A stretch of DNA of 26,192 nucleotides from Saccoglossus kowalevskii (Eukaryota > Hemichordata > Enteropneusta > Harrimaniidae). Position 1 is the stretch's first letter. Each line of letters opens with the position of its first letter. Positions 24,128 through 26,192 of this stretch are shown in pieces. The translations under genes and the position numbers were made by a program. The notes beneath the pieces were generated by a model, which made no database searches, was not told where the DNA came from, and was given only the letters and a program-made list of their open reading frames with translations. The DNA is taken from contig NW_003154742.1 in assembly GCF_000003605.2 (NCBI RefSeq), forward strand, positions 77,831 to 104,022. The letters are read 5' to 3'.

Positions 24128-24942
24128 GTGATCACCGATGCAGACGTTGTTACACTATATCAACATAATCCCAACGCAACTTTGAATGAACATGCTGCCT
24201 TCATTCTAGAAAATGCTATCACAAAATGGTTGGAAATGTAACAGCAGAATACGTCCTAGTAATAAACTAAGTAACTTCTAAAGACTGAGTGGTTTTAGCG
24301 AATTCGTATACAGGGCCCATTTAGTTATAAACTGACGTTAGCTTCACGTTCATGTCCTACCATGGAAACAGCCAAAAACATGTTGCTTGTTTTTTGAGTG
24401 GAGCGGATCGTCAACCAGCCTACCGGCATGTATTGACTATGTCCCGGACTGTTTACTAGTACTTACTTACTTGTCAGTGTCTGACTGTTATATACAGCCC
24501 AGAACACATCAGAATAGTAAAAAAAAGTCAGGAAATGTCAGTTGCCCGTGCCTTGAGAGCCGTTGAACCAAAACAATCTGTCACCCTTTACCACCCACAG
24601 CATCGATATGATTTTATATTGCATGGAAAAGAACACTAAATGCAGCTATCTCGGTCACCAATGGAATCATCAATCTTCATGATTTATGCAACTGGTATTT
24701 CCATCTATTTGCTTAATGGTCTGAACTTTAAAATTGTCAAGTTCGAGAGTGTGTTTTTACGTACAGTGACGCGAACATTCAACAACGTGTTGAACAGGAA
24801 GTCTATCTTGGGCTAGTGGCATTGTTAAATTTTATAGAGTACAGGAAATGTTCCATTAAAGAATTGTTATGCATATCAAAAGTCTTTATTGGAACAGAAC
24901 ATGTTATATATTCACCAAAAACAACGTTTCCATGTTTCTAGG
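24128..24942 (+). other. Possible degraded coding region (three open blocks, no ATG-to-stop gene)
   Basis: Three plus-strand blocks read as plausible protein but are separated by stops and shifts: about 24128-24231 (contains DADVVTLYQHNPNATLNEHA), about 24490-24635 (SVARALRAVEPKQSVTLYHP), and about 24742-24942 (RVEQEVYLGLVALLNFIEYR, then GTEHVIYSPK). I recognise no family. Open stretches of this length also arise by chance in this window. The proximity to the helicase fragment would fit a decayed transposon, but that is inference. Confidence 0.2.
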
Positions 24943-25183
24943 CGTACAGCGAATTGGAAACAAAAGAAATCGTCCGACCCAAACCACAGGCGCTCGACTG
25001 ACTTGCAGCCATGCCTGTGCTAGCTGTAACTTGAACTCTTTTGATCTTCCTCAAATTCCTGATTAGTTCAATTAGAGTTTTAGTCTTGCCAGTTCCAGCT
25101 TGTCCCGTTAATAAAATACTGTGTCCATGTATGGCCATGTCTAAACTGAACTGTTGTAGTTTATTCATTGTTATTTTTGACAT
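24938..25183 (-). pseudogene. PIF1-like DNA helicase, N-terminal fragment
   Basis: From the Met at 25183 the frame reads MNKLQQFSLDMAIHGHSILL, then the Walker A motif TGQAGTGKTKT, then VQVTASTGMAAS. This is the order seen at the start of the helicase core in PIF1-type proteins, including those carried by Helitrons and the expanded PIF1-like genes of invertebrates. A TGA lies just upstream of the Met, so the N-terminus is short. After TGMAAS the expected TIH motif is not intact (GRTISF) and the frame stops at 24938. Walker B and all later helicase motifs are missing. It is either a truncated transposon or retrocopy remnant, or a first exon whose next exon I could not find. Confidence 0.65.
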
Positions 25184-25195
25184 TGTGATCGGCAC

Positions 25196-26192
25196 TCAAA
25201 GCTCTACTCCACTGGAGTCTGCCTAGCATCTGATTACTTGCTCTATTAAAACAGATGGTATCAATTAAAACTTCCTGTCATTGCTTACAATGACTTTGAA
25301 TGTGTACTTAATAAGTACTACCAAGGTCATATACTTAAATAAATAATTGTATGCCTGTCCAATATGGCGACCAAAGGTAAAAACATTGTTATGCAAATTA
25401 GCTTTAGTTGAAAATTTGAGTTTTCTCCTCGATATCTACGTGACTTTGAACCAAAATGTTATCGACAAGACTCAGAATACAACTGTGACAGCCACTGAAA
25501 CGCAATTGAAAGCAAATGAACACGTCAAGCAAACAAAACTTTTTCGAGTCCTGGCATAAAATGGAGGCACATACCATTTTGACTCTTGAGGGGAATGGAA
25601 ATCAGTTGATTTGAGGGTGCTCAATAAGCAAGAGAGTAAATCCTTTTTATGCTACGAAAAAATGCAGACCTTGAACGTACTTTTTGGACTTTAGTACAAC
25701 ATCATTTTTGTTTGATTAGCTAACGTTTTTAGGTTCATTTTCTGTAAGTTACAGAGCACATACCTAAGCGGCCGTCCCTCAGCAAATAATGAAGCAAAGG
25801 CATTTTCGATGTCAAAATCGCGAAACTCACCCTTTTTACGCAAACTAGGAAGTTCGAATTAATAAACGAAGTACAGGTCGGCGAAGATAACATATCCAAG
25901 AATCAACACATACCAACAATTATTCTCAAACGTGAATATTCGTGGTGTATTTTAAGTCTAACCGGACCATAGGTGAAAATTTGTTAGTACTCTAATTATC
26001 CAAATATATTTTAGTATAAGGTAGTAAATATCCATGAGAGATATGATAACGGATTATGTATATTATAGACACGACCATATATAGTACACTACAATACTGT
26101 GGAATTATAAATCGGGATTAAAAGCTGCATGCGAAATACTATTATTCAGATCTCTAGATGAAATTACGTCACATACCAGTTAAAGCGGGAGG
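25196..26192. other. Right-hand flank; no gene recognised
   Basis: AT-rich DNA with no frame of recognisable content on either strand. The 70-codon plus frame at 25347-25559 has no family motif. A small inverted repeat (AAAATGG ... CCATTTT) lies at about 25558-25580. Confidence 0.5.

Overview
This is animal (metazoan) nuclear DNA. It is AT-rich, with genes split into many short exons at GT/AG boundaries, long introns, microsatellites, a minisatellite and small non-autonomous transposon-like elements. An animal-type GH9 cellulase next to a tandem pair of NRF-6-type acyltransferases suggests an invertebrate such as a spiralian (mollusc, brachiopod, annelid) or an invertebrate deuterostome. The sequence does not fix the species.

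All recognisable genes lie on the minus strand. Read in that direction they are: copy B of an NRF-6-like acyltransferase-3 gene (22456 to 14908, 15 exons, 765 aa), copy A of the same gene (10890 to 4002, 15 exons, 724 aa), and the first two exons of a GH9 cellulase (1811 to 586) that runs off the left edge. I rebuilt both acyltransferase genes exon by exon. Their 14 intron positions and phases match, 9 of 15 exons have identical length, and both reading frames are open to a stop, so this is an old tandem duplication with two apparently functional products. Each product has a secretory N-terminus, a six-cysteine lumenal NRF domain, one membrane segment, a cytosolic linker with acidic dileucine motifs, and a multi-pass acyltransferase-3 domain.

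Introns and spacers hold the less ordinary material. Three hairpins of 27-30 bp (10153-10181, 11307-11333, 16726-16755) have related arms and termini and are each bordered by 7-bp direct repeats. They look like a family of extremely small mobile palindromes. Two copies of a ~157-bp element with terminal inverted repeats (7431-7588, 11693-11849) lie in opposite orientation. A 475-bp element with ~40-bp terminal inverted repeats and an internal 139-bp tandem duplication (11854-12328) abuts the second copy at a shared TTAA. A ~31-bp minisatellite fills much of copy A intron 10, and a ~91-bp (TA)n tract sits 9 nt from a 3' splice site of copy A.

The right flank (22457-26192) has no intact gene. 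It holds the upstream region of copy B, short repeats, an N-terminal fragment of a PIF1-like helicase (25183-24938, minus), and some open blocks of uncertain meaning. No tRNA, rRNA or CRISPR was seen.
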